A DNA stretch of 30,398 nucleotides from Oscillospiraceae bacterium (GCA_904501855.1 CAJGCI010000006.1:1-30398), one strand, 5' to 3'. Counted from the stretch's first letter, positions 15,910 to 24,303 are shown. The notes: generated from the letters alone by a model not told the origin. Numbers and translations: made by a program.

Positions 15910-17004
15910 TTATTCTGCGGCAACAGACACTTTGGCTGCCCGCATCTCATCTCCTTCCATCATGGCTTCCGCCAGTTCTTCACTGATGGGATAATCATAA
16001 AAAGTATCATAATAGGAAATCAGTTCTTCAGAAAAATCAATGGGGTACAGATCCGGATGCAGAAGATTCATCAGCCACATCAGAGCAAGCGGCGTTTCGG
16101 AGCTGGTGGGATGCCCCATGCGGGATACGCCTACCGGGATCTGATAGACTTCGCCTTCCCGAACACAGCGCAGCCCCTGCCATTTGTCATCGGTGAGGAT
16201 ATAGTCATCCACTCCGGCCTCGTTGCAGATGATCATATCCGGATCCCAGTTGTAGATCTCCTCCAGAGTCGTATAGCTTTTGTTTCCTTCCTGTTCCAGT
16301 TCTCCGGAAACAGATACGTTCTCCGCTCCGGTAAGTGCGATCCACTGGGCACAGTATCCGTCCTTTTCATCGGTGCGAACCGCCTCGTTGACGGCGTGAT
16401 ACAGTCGTACCGGAGTCCCGGTATACTGTTCGGCAGCCCTGGCAACGTCCGCATAGACCGAACGGCACCATGCGGTATACTGCGCTGCTTTGTCGTCGGC
16501 ACCGAAGGCCTTTCCAAGGACTTCAATGGCACCCAGCTGTGATTCCAGATCATCAAACTCGATCACGACATAGGGGATCCCCATGCTGTCCATTTTCTGG
16601 CGCTCATCGGGGTCGGCATAAAGCTCCCCGTTAACGATGAGAAGATCCGTATCCTGTTCCAGGATTTCTTCCGCATTAATGGAGCCGCTGTTTTTCACGA
16701 CAAGAGCATCCGCAACGGAAGGACAGATGGAGGCCAGAAGCAGGCTCCGTGTTATGTTATTGCACGTCGTGGTAATCGTATCTCCGGCACCGAACATGAC
16801 GATATAGGCGCCGGAAAACGGACAGACACAGCTGACCGACTGAGGATCGGCCGGTACAGACACGGTCCTGCCAGCACAGTCCGTGACCTCTATGGTATCG
16901 GCAGCCTGTTCCGAGACCTGAGTGCCGCACCCGCTGAGCATGGTCACCATAAAGGAGAAGACCAGCGCAAGGATTAGAAAGTTTCGTTTGTTCAATATGT
17001 TCAC
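15910..17004 (-). CDS. ABC transporter substrate-binding lipoprotein (class III, FecB/BtuF-like)
   Basis: Extracellular binding protein of about 364 residues with a lipobox LSGCG, lipidated Cys26, then two lobes of the helical-backbone class III fold (VTDCAGRTVSVPADPQSV, a typical first strand; NWDPDMIICNEAG in the second lobe; GHPTSSETPLALMWL toward the end). This class carries ferric siderophores, haem, cobalamin or, in some cases, molybdate/tungstate; residues here do not decide. The GTG at 17004 directly abuts the ATPase stop; a TTG at 16995 with TAGGTG six bases upstream is an equally plausible start that loses three residues. It delivers to the permease/ATPase encoded just before it. 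Confidence 0.92.
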   Translation of the reverse strand: MNILNKRNFLILALVFSFMVTMLSGCGTQVSEQAADTIEVTDCAGRTVSVPADPQSVSCVCPFSGAYIVMFGAGDTITTTCNNITRSLLLASICPSVADALVVKNSGSINAEEILEQDTDLLIVNGELYADPDERQKMDSMGIPYVVIEFDDLESQLGAIEVLGKAFGADDKAAQYTAWCRSVYADVARAAEQYTGTPVRLYHAVNEAVRTDEKDGYCAQWIALTGAENVSVSGELEQEGNKSYTTLEEIYNWDPDMIICNEAGVDDYILTDDKWQGLRCVREGEVYQIPVGVSRMGHPTSSETPLALMWLMNLLHPDLYPIDFSEELISYYDTFYDYPISEELAEAMMEGDEMRAAKVSVAAE

Positions 17005-17793
17005 CTACAGTGGATGGCGCAGCAGAACGGTTTTTTCACCGTCTGAGTCCAGTATTTTTGCCTCAATTCCATAGACATCCCGGATCAGCTCCGTTGTAAT
17101 GCAGTTTTCAGGGGAACCGATGGCTGCAACGGAACCCTTTTTCAGGAACATCGTCTGAATGCCGATATGCTTTCCCTCCAGATAAAAGGCCTGCTGCGGG
17201 GCATGAGTGGCGATCACCATGGTGATCCCATGCTCCCGGGACAGTGCACAGACGGTATCCAGCAGCATCAGTTCATTCCGGTAATCCAGATGCGCTGTCG
17301 GCTCGTCCATCAGGATCAGAGGCGCATCCTGGCAGAGGGCCCGGGCGAGAAGTACCAGACGAAGTTCCCCGCCGGAGATGGTGTTATACGGACGGTCGGC
17401 CAGTGCTTCGATTCCGACCTGTTTCAGCGCCTGCTCACAACGGACGTGGTCATCCTTCGTGGGAGAGCCGAAGGGGGACAAATACGCAGAGCGACCCATG
17501 AGGACCGCTTCCCGGACGGTATACGGAAAGGCGACCGCGTGGTTCTGCGGTACATAGGCGACATGACGGGCGATGCTTTTCCGGTCCATTCCGGACATGT
17601 CCTTTCCGTTCACAAGGATCGTTCCGGTATCCGGCACATGAAGACCGAGAACCGTGTCGAGAAGGGTGCTCTTTCCGCTTCCGTTGGGTCCCATGACACA
17701 CAGTACCGTTCCAGGAGCGACATCAAAGGACACATCCCGAAGTGCCGGAACACCGTCATAGGAAAAGCTCAGATGTTTTACCTGTAGCATCAT
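17005..17793 (-). CDS. ABC transporter ATPase (FecE/BtuD-like)
   Basis: ATPase of 262 residues for a class III importer. Walker A GPNGSGKST, Q-loop in YVPQNHAV, signature ISGGELRLVLLARAL, Walker B LILMDEPTAHLD and the switch histidine in VIATHAPQQ are all intact. The frame opens further upstream, but the ATG at 17793 is selected because its ATGA overlaps the permease stop and GAGGGAGC precedes it; a second ATG at 17790 is also possible. The C-terminal extension (GIEAKILDSDGEKTVLLRHPL) is usual for the family. Confidence 0.94.
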   Translation of the reverse strand: MMLQVKHLSFSYDGVPALRDVSFDVAPGTVLCVMGPNGSGKSTLLDTVLGLHVPDTGTILVNGKDMSGMDRKSIARHVAYVPQNHAVAFPYTVREAVLMGRSAYLSPFGSPTKDDHVRCEQALKQVGIEALADRPYNTISGGELRLVLLARALCQDAPLILMDEPTAHLDYRNELMLLDTVCALSREHGITMVIATHAPQQAFYLEGKHIGIQTMFLKKGSVAAIGSPENCITTELIRDVYGIEAKILDSDGEKTVLLRHPL

Positions 17794-18779
17794 GACCAGC
17801 TCCCTCCTCTCGTTTTCTTCAGCAGATAAACGAAGAACGGTGTCCCGATAAGGGCACACAGGATCCCGATGGGAAGTTCCGAGCGGGTGATGGTCCTGGA
17901 AAGGATGTCGATCAACGTCAGAAAGCAAGCACCTAGGGAGATGCTTACTGGAATGAGCCGGGTGTTGTCATTGCCAACCAGCATCCGGCCGATATGCGGG
18001 ATTACAAGTCCGACCCATCCGATGGTGCCGCTGATGCACACTGCCGAGGCGGTGGCAAGGGTCGCTCCGCCGATGATGAGAAACTGCCACAGCTTTACAT
18101 CGACCCCCAGGGCCGATGCTTCCTTCTCACCCATGGACAGAACATTGATACGCCAGCGGGCAAGAAAGATCATGATAATTCCTGCCGCCATGGGGATGAA
18201 TGCGTAAAAATGGGAATAATTGATGGATGCAAAGCTCCCCATAAACCAGAAGGTAATGGTGGGAAGCTGACTGTATGGATCCGCGATGAATTTCATAATG
18301 GAGATCAGCGCGGCAAAAAAGCTGGATACGATCACGCCCCCCAAGATCAGGGTCACCGAGGTGGTGACGTTGGAGATGCGGCCGGCATAATAACTGAGGA
18401 TCACGGCAAGTACCGCAAAAACGAAGGCGAAGCCGTAAGTAAAGGCGCCTCCGCCAAAGAAAACGATGGCAAGACATGCCCCGAAGCCCGCTCCGTTGGA
18501 AACGCCGAGGAGCCCGGAGTTGACCAGGGGATTGCGAAACACCCCCTGAAATGCAGCGCCGGAAACCGCCAGTGCGGCACCGCACATGGCAGAAGCGACT
18601 GCGCGGGGAAGCCGCAGGTACCAGACCACATGAAGCTGCTCCGGAGAGACCGAGTCGGGAGAAAACAGTGCGTGAACCGTCAGAACTGCATCCATGGAGT
18701 AACGACCGGCGAAAAGGGACAGAACGATGGTAAGCACAGGCAACATTATTAAACTGAGAGGAAACAGGGATTTCTTCAT
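17790..18779 (-). CDS. ABC transporter permease (FecCD/BtuC family)
   Basis: Membrane permease of 329 residues with about ten helices. Family features are clear: RLPRAVASAMCGAALAVSGAAFQGVFRNPL near the N-terminus, the cytosolic coupling segment (GEKEASALGVDVKLWQFL) and CISGTIGWVGLVIPHIGRMLVGNDN toward the C-terminus. It forms the homodimeric channel for an iron complex, corrinoid or oxyanion-type substrate. The start at 18779 has CGGAGATAC upstream. It is the first gene of the operon, about 60 bases from the predicted transcript start, and it overlaps the ATPase gene by four bases. Confidence 0.94.
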   Translation of the reverse strand: MKKSLFPLSLIMLPVLTIVLSLFAGRYSMDAVLTVHALFSPDSVSPEQLHVVWYLRLPRAVASAMCGAALAVSGAAFQGVFRNPLVNSGLLGVSNGAGFGACLAIVFFGGGAFTYGFAFVFAVLAVILSYYAGRISNVTTSVTLILGGVIVSSFFAALISIMKFIADPYSQLPTITFWFMGSFASINYSHFYAFIPMAAGIIMIFLARWRINVLSMGEKEASALGVDVKLWQFLIIGGATLATASAVCISGTIGWVGLVIPHIGRMLVGNDNTRLIPVSISLGACFLTLIDILSRTITRSELPIGILCALIGTPFFVYLLKKTRGGSWS

Positions 18780-18810
18780 GACAGGTATCTCCGCTCATAA
18801 TATGCACTGC

Positions 18811-18833
18811 ATTATATCCGGTTAAGAATAATT
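18811..18833 (-). repeat. 23-bp tandem element, downstream copy
   Basis: On the minus strand this reads AATTATTCTTAACCGGATATAAT (positions split: AATTATTCTTA then ACCGGATATAAT). It matches the second copy at 18845-18867 at 20 of 23 positions, one unit per 34 bases. It lies just after the predicted transcription start, where an operator could sit. Confidence 0.65.
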
Positions 18834-18844
18834 AATACCCTTAA

Positions 18845-18873
18845 ATTATATCCACTTCAGAATAATTGCACAA
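18845..18873 (-). promoter_or_regulatory. Promoter of the seven-gene operon, overlapping the upstream 23-bp repeat copy
   Basis: Minus strand: TTGTGC (18873-18868), 17-base spacer, TATAAT (18850-18845). The spacer and -10 together form the upstream copy of the 23-bp repeat (18845-18867), so any protein that binds the repeat would cover the promoter. Confidence 0.65.
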
Positions 18874-18921
18874 CCAATAACAGGAAAAAAGCAGGAGATC
18901 GTGAACTTAACCGAGCACCGA

Positions 18922-18950
18922 TTGAACCCCAATAGAGATATTGCTATAAT
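18922..18950 (+). promoter_or_regulatory. Promoter of the ceramidase gene
   Basis: TTGAAC at 18922-18927, 17-base spacer, TATAAT at 18945-18950. This also shows that the GTG at 18901 cannot be the translation start, because it precedes the promoter. Confidence 0.75.
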
Positions 18951-19023
18951 GATTTCATCCGTTGTTCCGGGGAAAAGGGGAAAGAAGACCCGGAAAAACA
19001 ATAGGGGAAGAGAGAGACGGAAA

Positions 19024-21768
19024 ATGAAAAGAATTCAGAAGAATCTGATCAGCCTGCTTCTGGTGGTGTCGATGATAGCTACACTGGGAATCACCGGATT
19101 CGCATCGGCTTCAGCTGCCGGGGGGATGCGGGTCGGTGTCGGCAAAGCGGATATCACCGGACCGATCACGGATATCTCCACGGGGTACAATTCCCTTGGT
19201 GATCTGATGGAAGGACTGCTGATGCGACTGTATGCCAGAGCATTCATCATCGAGTCCAACGGTCAGCCCGTTGTTTATGCGACGGCGGAACTGGTCCATA
19301 TGACGGAGAGCATCAAACCCAACGTTCTGAAAGAACTCGCCCGACGGGGACTCACTCAGTACACTGCGGAGAATGTGATGCTCACGGCGACACACTGCCA
19401 CTCTTCCACGTCCAATGTTTCCTGGTATGCGCTGTATGACCTCATCAACGGCGTTCCCGGCTACGACGATGAGAGCTACAATCTCATCGTACAGGGGATC
19501 GCGGATGCCATTCAGAGAGCGCATGAAGATCTGGCGCCCGGAAGTGTCAGTCTGGCTTATGCCAACACCGGCATCGGAAACTACAACCGATCCCTTGGCG
19601 CGGTCAAATGGAACGTAAACTTTGACGCCGGAAAATATGCTTCGGATTATGATGCCGCCGTGAACACGGTGAGCAAGGAAATGAGCGTTCTGCGCTTTAA
19701 GCATGACGGGGAAGGAGATATCGGACTTCTGTCCTTCTTCCCGTCCCACGGCACGTCCAACAGCATCGACAATACACTGGTGGCTGCGGATCACAAAGGA
19801 TATGCGGCATGGTGTGTGGAAGAGCAGATGGGCGGCGACTATGTGGCCGCGTTTCCGCAGAACGAATCCGGCGATGCCAGTCCCAACCTACCGCATCAGG
19901 AAGATGTCACCGATGCCTTCCAGCGGCCGACGGATCTGGATTCCTCGCTGGATCCCATTGAGAACGAGATCGTTCAGGGACAGGAAGAGGCAGATGCCGC
20001 ACTTCGGATCCTGAAGGGCGGAGCCGGTGTGACGACCATTAATCTGTCCAATAAAGTTGCGTGGGACTACACCACTGTGGACTTCAGCGACATTGCTGTG
20101 GATAAGAAATACATCGGAGATTACCACATGCCGTATGATGATGTGGACCATGCCCATACCAGTGAACCCTGCATCGGCGCCGGAATCATTGCCGGTGATG
20201 AGGAGGGCGCTCCGGTGGACAACGCAGCAGAAGGCAGCGTCCGCCATGATTACAGACTGAATCCGGAGACCGGAGAGGTGGAGATCACGAAATGCGATTT
20301 CTCCATGATCGATCTGTATGGTCTGCAGAACCTGTTCGAGCCATTGTGGCCCTATGCCATGGCGCTCCTTCAGTCCAATGGATATGATAATGAGCAGATG
20401 GAGAAAGTGGTCTGTCTTGCAGTGGGAAACCTTATGCAGAAAGCGCAGCCTCTGCAGGTGTTCCGCATCGGCGAACTGGCGATCACCGGATGCGCATTTG
20501 AATTGAGCACGGAGCAGGGCCGCCGCATCCGTGCAGTCCTGGAAGAAACGCTTCGCCCCCTGGGAGTCAGAAAAGTAATCAACTCCACTCATACCAACGC
20601 CTACAGCCAGTACATGTCCACCCGGGAAGAGTACGCCGCCCAGCACTATGAGGGTGCTACGACGCTCTTCGGGCCTTGGTCCGGCGCCGCCATGACGCAG
20701 GAACTGGACAAGCTCTGCCAGAACATCGTGGCGGGCAGACACTCCGGAGCCGGTCCTGCGCTCAATGAGACCGGTCCCGCCGCGCTGGTGATCAGCACTC
20801 CGGCGGCCGCCATTCCCACTGCTGCGGATTCCGGAGACCCCGGATCTCTGATTGCCGATGTGGAAAAAGACCGTTTCGTTAACGGCGAGACGGTCACGGC
20901 CGTATTCGGCGGCGCCAATCCGCGGCATATCACGGACATGAGACTGTCGGGTAAACTGAACGAAGATTACACCTACCTTGAAGTACAGAAACTGGTAAAC
21001 GGGAACTGGACCACGGTCCGCACGGATTCCGATCCCTATACCTACATCTATGTAAAATCTCCATCTCTGGGACAGCCTCTGCAGGCATCGGTCAACTGGC
21101 TGCTTCGCAATGTGGAGCCGGGGACCTACCGCCTGGTCTATAACGGGTATTCCAAGGACCTGCTTGGCAATTACAAAGGATTTACTTCCGAGAGCAGTCC
21201 GTTTCTGGTCAATCAGAGAAAAAACAGCGGGCTTCCCTTTGTGGATGTGCAGGAATCCGACTGGTGCTGGCCCTATGTAAAGTATGCTTATGAAAACGGC
21301 CTTTTCGCCGGAACTTCCGAGACCACCTTCGAGCCCAACACAGCCATGACACGTGGAATGTTCGTGACGGTCCTCTGGGCCAAGGAAGGAAGGCCGAATG
21401 CAGGAGGCAGCTCCTTTAAGGATTTGAGAGCTGAGTGGTATAGGAATGCGGTAGCATGGGCTGCTTCCAATGGCATCGTTGGAGGATACAGCCGCGACAG
21501 CTTCGGGCCGGAAGACCCCATTACCCGGGAACAGTTGGCTGCCATTCTGCTTCAGTATGCCAAGTATAAGGGCTTGGATACCACACCAAACGGAATACTT
21601 CTGGGATACGGAGATATTCTGGAGATCTCCTCCTATGCCGTCACGGCAATGAAGTGGGCAGTCGGACATAAGCTTATGGCAGGAACCACCCGGGGTCTGG
21701 AACCGAAGAGCAATGCGACGCGTGCACAGGTCGCCGTGGTATTGAAAGCATTCAATGAAAACTTCTAA
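19024..21768 (+). CDS. Secreted neutral ceramidase with three C-terminal SLH domains
   Basis: Surface enzyme of 914 residues that should hydrolyse ceramide to sphingosine and fatty acid. Signal peptide about 1-32 (LISLLLVVSMIATLG... ASAAGG). The ceramidase domain has GKADITGP at 40-47, the zinc-type HCH at 124-126, SHGTS at 241-245 and the nucleophile block GDASPN at 283-288 (catalytic Ser286 by analogy). The conserved NAYSQYMSTREEY and YEGATTLFGPWSG segments supply the late zinc ligands. A beta-sandwich C-domain of the family follows (about 590-730), then three SLH domains (about 736-910: FVDVQESDW, MTRGMFVTVLWAKEG, TREQLAAILLQYAKY, TRAQVAVVLKAF). ATG 19024 is chosen because it begins the signal peptide and lies downstream of the promoter; its ribosome binding site is weak. 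Enzyme family confidence is high; the natural substrate could be host or dietary sphingolipid. Confidence 0.92.
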   Translation: MKRIQKNLISLLLVVSMIATLGITGFASASAAGGMRVGVGKADITGPITDISTGYNSLGDLMEGLLMRLYARAFIIESNGQPVVYATAELVHMTESIKPNVLKELARRGLTQYTAENVMLTATHCHSSTSNVSWYALYDLINGVPGYDDESYNLIVQGIADAIQRAHEDLAPGSVSLAYANTGIGNYNRSLGAVKWNVNFDAGKYASDYDAAVNTVSKEMSVLRFKHDGEGDIGLLSFFPSHGTSNSIDNTLVAADHKGYAAWCVEEQMGGDYVAAFPQNESGDASPNLPHQEDVTDAFQRPTDLDSSLDPIENEIVQGQEEADAALRILKGGAGVTTINLSNKVAWDYTTVDFSDIAVDKKYIGDYHMPYDDVDHAHTSEPCIGAGIIAGDEEGAPVDNAAEGSVRHDYRLNPETGEVEITKCDFSMIDLYGLQNLFEPLWPYAMALLQSNGYDNEQMEKVVCLAVGNLMQKAQPLQVFRIGELAITGCAFELSTEQGRRIRAVLEETLRPLGVRKVINSTHTNAYSQYMSTREEYAAQHYEGATTLFGPWSGAAMTQELDKLCQNIVAGRHSGAGPALNETGPAALVISTPAAAIPTAADSGDPGSLIADVEKDRFVNGETVTAVFGGANPRHITDMRLSGKLNEDYTYLEVQKLVNGNWTTVRTDSDPYTYIYVKSPSLGQPLQASVNWLLRNVEPGTYRLVYNGYSKDLLGNYKGFTSESSPFLVNQRKNSGLPFVDVQESDWCWPYVKYAYENGLFAGTSETTFEPNTAMTRGMFVTVLWAKEGRPNAGGSSFKDLRAEWYRNAVAWAASNGIVGGYSRDSFGPEDPITREQLAAILLQYAKYKGLDTTPNGILLGYGDILEISSYAVTAMKWAVGHKLMAGTTRGLEPKSNATRAQVAVVLKAFNENF

Positions 21769-21777
21769 ATGAAAAGA

Positions 21778-21793
21778 CCGGGCATATGCCCGG
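21778..21793 (-). terminator. Terminator hairpin for azlCD
   Basis: Perfect palindrome CCGGGCATATGCCCGG, followed on the minus strand by TCTTTTCATTT. It lies just after the ceramidase stop and about 55 bases past azlD. Confidence 0.65.
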
Positions 21794-21805
21794 CGAAAAA
21801 CAAAA

Positions 21806-21851
21806 GACACCGAGATTGCAGCACATTCTGTGATCTCGGTGTCATGTTTTA
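21806..21851 (+). terminator. Terminator after the ceramidase gene
   Basis: Stem GACACCGAGAT / ATCTCGGTGTC (21806-21816 and 21833-21843) with further pairing inside, followed by ATGTTTTATA. It may work on both strands. Confidence 0.75.
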
Positions 21852-22154
21852 TATAAGAAGTTCCAGCAGAAAAACAGCGGCGCAGCAGGATCCTGCCACG
21901 AGAAACAGATTTCCGCCGACCCAGGCAACGATGATGCCGATGACTAGGGCACCGATGCCTGCAATGGGGGACTGAGTGGCTTCCACGATGGCGGGAAAAG
22001 TCATCACTGCCAGTGTGACATAAGGCACATAGTAGAGAAACGACTGGAAGAACCGGTTCTCGATGGGATGGCGGACGACCGTAAAGGCAAATACGCGGCA
22101 GAAATAGGTGGCCAGTGCCATAACTGCGATATAAAGGTAAATGTTAGTGTTCAC
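21849..22154 (-). CDS. azlD: AzlD, branched-chain amino acid transport small subunit
   Basis: Small membrane protein of about 101 residues with three to four hydrophobic helices; FCRVFAF and the YVPYVTLAVMTFPAI segment match AzlD. It partners AzlC in export of branched-chain amino acids and analogues such as 4-azaleucine. The frame opens with a GTG at 22163, but the GTG at 22154 is preferred: AAGGAGGG ends right at 22164, too close to the first GTG and about 9 bases from the second. It overlaps azlC by 11 bases. Confidence 0.88.
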   Translation of the reverse strand: MNTNIYLYIAVMALATYFCRVFAFTVVRHPIENRFFQSFLYYVPYVTLAVMTFPAIVEATQSPIAGIGALVIGIIVAWVGGNLFLVAGSCCAAVFLLELLI

Positions 22155-22884
22155 CGGCGTCACCCTCCTTTGCGAGGATCGTATTTTTGACCGGGAACAG
22201 GACCGCGGCTGCGGAGGACAGAATCAGGGTCAGAAGGATGGTGCGGTTGCCTGCTGACAGTGTTCTTGTCCATGGCACATAACGGCTGGCAAGGCTGGCA
22301 GCAAAACTGCATACGACTACCAGTGCCACGATCCGATCGTGGCGCGCTGCGGGTATGATCACGGCAAGGAACATTCCAAACAGAGCGACACTCAAGGCAC
22401 TGACGATCTGAGCGGGGAGGATGTTGCCCACCGTGATACCCAGTGCGGTGCCCAGCGCCCAAAGAGGAGCGGAGACGATCAGCGCACCGAAGGAATAGGT
22501 CGGCTCGACATATCCCTGCTTGGCAATGGTAATTCCGAAGATCTCGTCAGTGATGCACAGACCGGCAAGAAGCCGGCGCGGCATGGGAGTATCTTCCGGA
22601 AGCCGCTGATTCAGAGCAAATCCCATCAGGACATAGCGGGCATTGGTGATGATCGTCATGATGATGAGCTGGAGAAGCGTTGCCTCCGCCGCATAGAGCG
22701 TAAATCCGATATACTGCCCGGCGGAAGCATAGGTGGTAATGCTGGCAACAAATCCCTGCAGAGCACTGAAGCCACAGTCTCTGGCGGTGATTCCCAGAGA
22801 AAAAGCCACTGCGAAATATCCGAGACCGATGGGAATCCCATCCCGCATACCCCGTATGAAAGCCGGCTGTCTACCTTTACTCAT
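22144..22884 (-). CDS. azlC: AzlC, branched-chain amino acid exporter large subunit
   Basis: Membrane protein of 246 residues, family-typical. The N-terminal half carries the AzlC signature region (RDGIPIGLGYFAVAFSLG, the ASITTYASAGQY block, NARYVLMG, TDEIFGI), followed by further hydrophobic helices. The open frame reaches 23028, but ATG 22884 follows GAGGAGGACCGAA and begins at the conserved MSKGRQPAF region. With azlD it forms a two-gene transcript ending at the palindrome at 21778. No Lrp-type regulator is adjacent. Confidence 0.92.
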   Translation of the reverse strand: MSKGRQPAFIRGMRDGIPIGLGYFAVAFSLGITARDCGFSALQGFVASITTYASAGQYIGFTLYAAEATLLQLIIMTIITNARYVLMGFALNQRLPEDTPMPRRLLAGLCITDEIFGITIAKQGYVEPTYSFGALIVSAPLWALGTALGITVGNILPAQIVSALSVALFGMFLAVIIPAARHDRIVALVVVCSFAASLASRYVPWTRTLSAGNRTILLTLILSSAAAVLFPVKNTILAKEGDAGEH

Positions 22885-22904
22885 TTCGGTCCTCCTCATT
22901 TTCG

Positions 22905-22925
22905 GGGCGGAGCAGAACTCCGCCC
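22905..22925 (-). other. GC-rich hairpin in the azlC leader
   Basis: Perfect 8-bp stem GGGCGGAG / CTCCGCCC with a 5-base loop, about 10 bases upstream of the azlC ribosome binding site. A TACAAT at 22953-22948 (minus) could be the -10. A regulatory role is possible but unproven. Confidence 0.4.
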
Positions 22926-23056
22926 GTGCCGCAATACCACGGCGATTATTGTAACACAAACAGAAAGAAAGAAAAGAAAAAAATCGGAAAACCTGCAAAA
23001 CGGATTTCAGGGGAAGGAAATGAATCACGGAAGTGCTGTGACGTAATAACAGAGTG

Positions 23057-23065
23057 TGATATAAT
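23057..23065 (+). promoter_or_regulatory. Extended -10 promoter of the aldo/keto reductase gene
   Basis: TGATATAAT, an extended -10 element, 30 bases before the start; no clear -35. Confidence 0.5.
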
Positions 23066-23094
23066 AGCTGAAAAAGACTTGAATAAGGAAGAAT

Positions 23095-24297
23095 ATGATC
23101 ATGATCACAAATACATTTCAGGACTTAACGCTTTCTCGACTGGGATTTGGCGCGATGCGGCTTCCCATGATGGAAACGGATCCGTCGAAGATCGACGAGG
23201 AACAGGTCTTCCGGATGGTGGACTACGCACTGGAACACGGAATCAATTATTTCGACACGGCTTTTCCGTATCATGCCGGCTATTCGGAGATTGTTCTGGG
23301 CAAGGCTCTGGCGCGTCATCCGAGAGAATCCTTCTATCTTGCGACCAAGTATCCCGGACATCAGATCAGCGATTCCTATGACCCTGCTGCCATTTTTGAA
23401 GAACAGCTGAAGAAGTGCGGAGTGGATTATTTTGATTTCTATCTCCTGCACAATGTATATGAGAACTCCGTTCAGACCTATATGGATGAACGCTGGGGTA
23501 TGCTGGAGTATTTTGTGAAACAGAAGGAACTGGGACGCATCCGGCATCTGGGATTTTCCAGTCACGCACATCCGGAGACACTGGAAAAGTTTCTGGACTA
23601 CTGTGGAGACAGGATCGAGTTCTGTCAGATCCAGCTGAACTATCTGGACTGGACGCTGCAGGAAGCAAAGAAAAAATATGAACTTCTTACGGAACGTGGA
23701 GTCCCGGTGTGGGTTATGGAACCGCTCCGCGGAGGGCGTCTGGCCAATCTGTCGGAAGAGGAGAAGGCTGTCCTTCGTGAACTTCGTCCGGAAGAAAGCT
23801 GCATCGACTGGGCATTCCGGTTTCTGCAGGGTCTTCCCAATGTGAAAATGATCCTCAGCGGCATGTCCGCCTATGAGCAGATGGTGCAGAATGTGGAGAC
23901 CTTCCGGACATCAAAACCATTGAATGAAGAAGAAATGAATGCTCTTATGGATCTGGCGGAGGGAATGAAAAACGCCATTCCCTGCACCGCCTGCCGGTAC
24001 TGCTGTGCCGGCTGCCCCATGCAGCTGGATATCCCGAAACTGATCGCCGCCTACAATGACCTTCATTTTGCGACCAATCTCATGACGGTCATGAATCTGG
24101 ATGTACTGCCGGAAGACAAAAAAGCGTCTGCCTGTATCGGTTGCCGGAAATGCACAAAGGTCTGTCCTCAGAACATTGATATTCCGGAAGTAATGAAAGG
24201 GCTGGTGGCGGAAGTCGCCAAACATCCCACCTGGAAAGATATGAGCGAGCAGCGGGCCAAAGAGGCGGAGGAGATCCGCAAAAGCTGGAAAGCGTAA
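23095..24297 (+). CDS. Aldo/keto reductase with C-terminal ferredoxin-like 4Fe-4S domain
   Basis: 400-residue fusion of an AKR barrel to a bacterial-ferredoxin-type end, a class common in anaerobes. The AKR tetrad is visible: D and Y in FDTAFPYH (near residues 50-54), K in LATKYPG and H in FYLLHNV. After the barrel come two cysteine groups: C-x2-C-x2-CC-x2-CP near residue 297, then CIGCRKCTKVCP near 347, enough for one or two clusters. The cysteine groups suggest electron exchange with ferredoxin in addition to NAD(P)H. ATG 23095 and ATG 23101 are both possible; AAGGAAG fits the second slightly better. The substrate is unknown. Confidence 0.93.
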   Translation: MIMITNTFQDLTLSRLGFGAMRLPMMETDPSKIDEEQVFRMVDYALEHGINYFDTAFPYHAGYSEIVLGKALARHPRESFYLATKYPGHQISDSYDPAAIFEEQLKKCGVDYFDFYLLHNVYENSVQTYMDERWGMLEYFVKQKELGRIRHLGFSSHAHPETLEKFLDYCGDRIEFCQIQLNYLDWTLQEAKKKYELLTERGVPVWVMEPLRGGRLANLSEEEKAVLRELRPEESCIDWAFRFLQGLPNVKMILSGMSAYEQMVQNVETFRTSKPLNEEEMNALMDLAEGMKNAIPCTACRYCCAGCPMQLDIPKLIAAYNDLHFATNLMTVMNLDVLPEDKKASACIGCRKCTKVCPQNIDIPEVMKGLVAEVAKHPTWKDMSEQRAKEAEEIRKSWKA

Positions 24298-24303
24298 CAA
24301 CAC

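Noticed and set aside
18780..18900. Cobalamin riboswitch upstream of the BtuC-like permease
   Set aside because: The leader is about 60 bases, far too short, and no B12-box is seen; substrate therefore left open.
18901..19023. N-terminal extension of the ceramidase starting at GTG 18901
   Set aside because: A TTGAAC-17-TATAAT promoter lies inside it and a signal peptide begins at 19024.
19888..21810. Minus-strand open frame of about 640 codons opposite the ceramidase
   Set aside because: Antisense shadow of a highly conserved enzyme; no ribosome binding site or motif.
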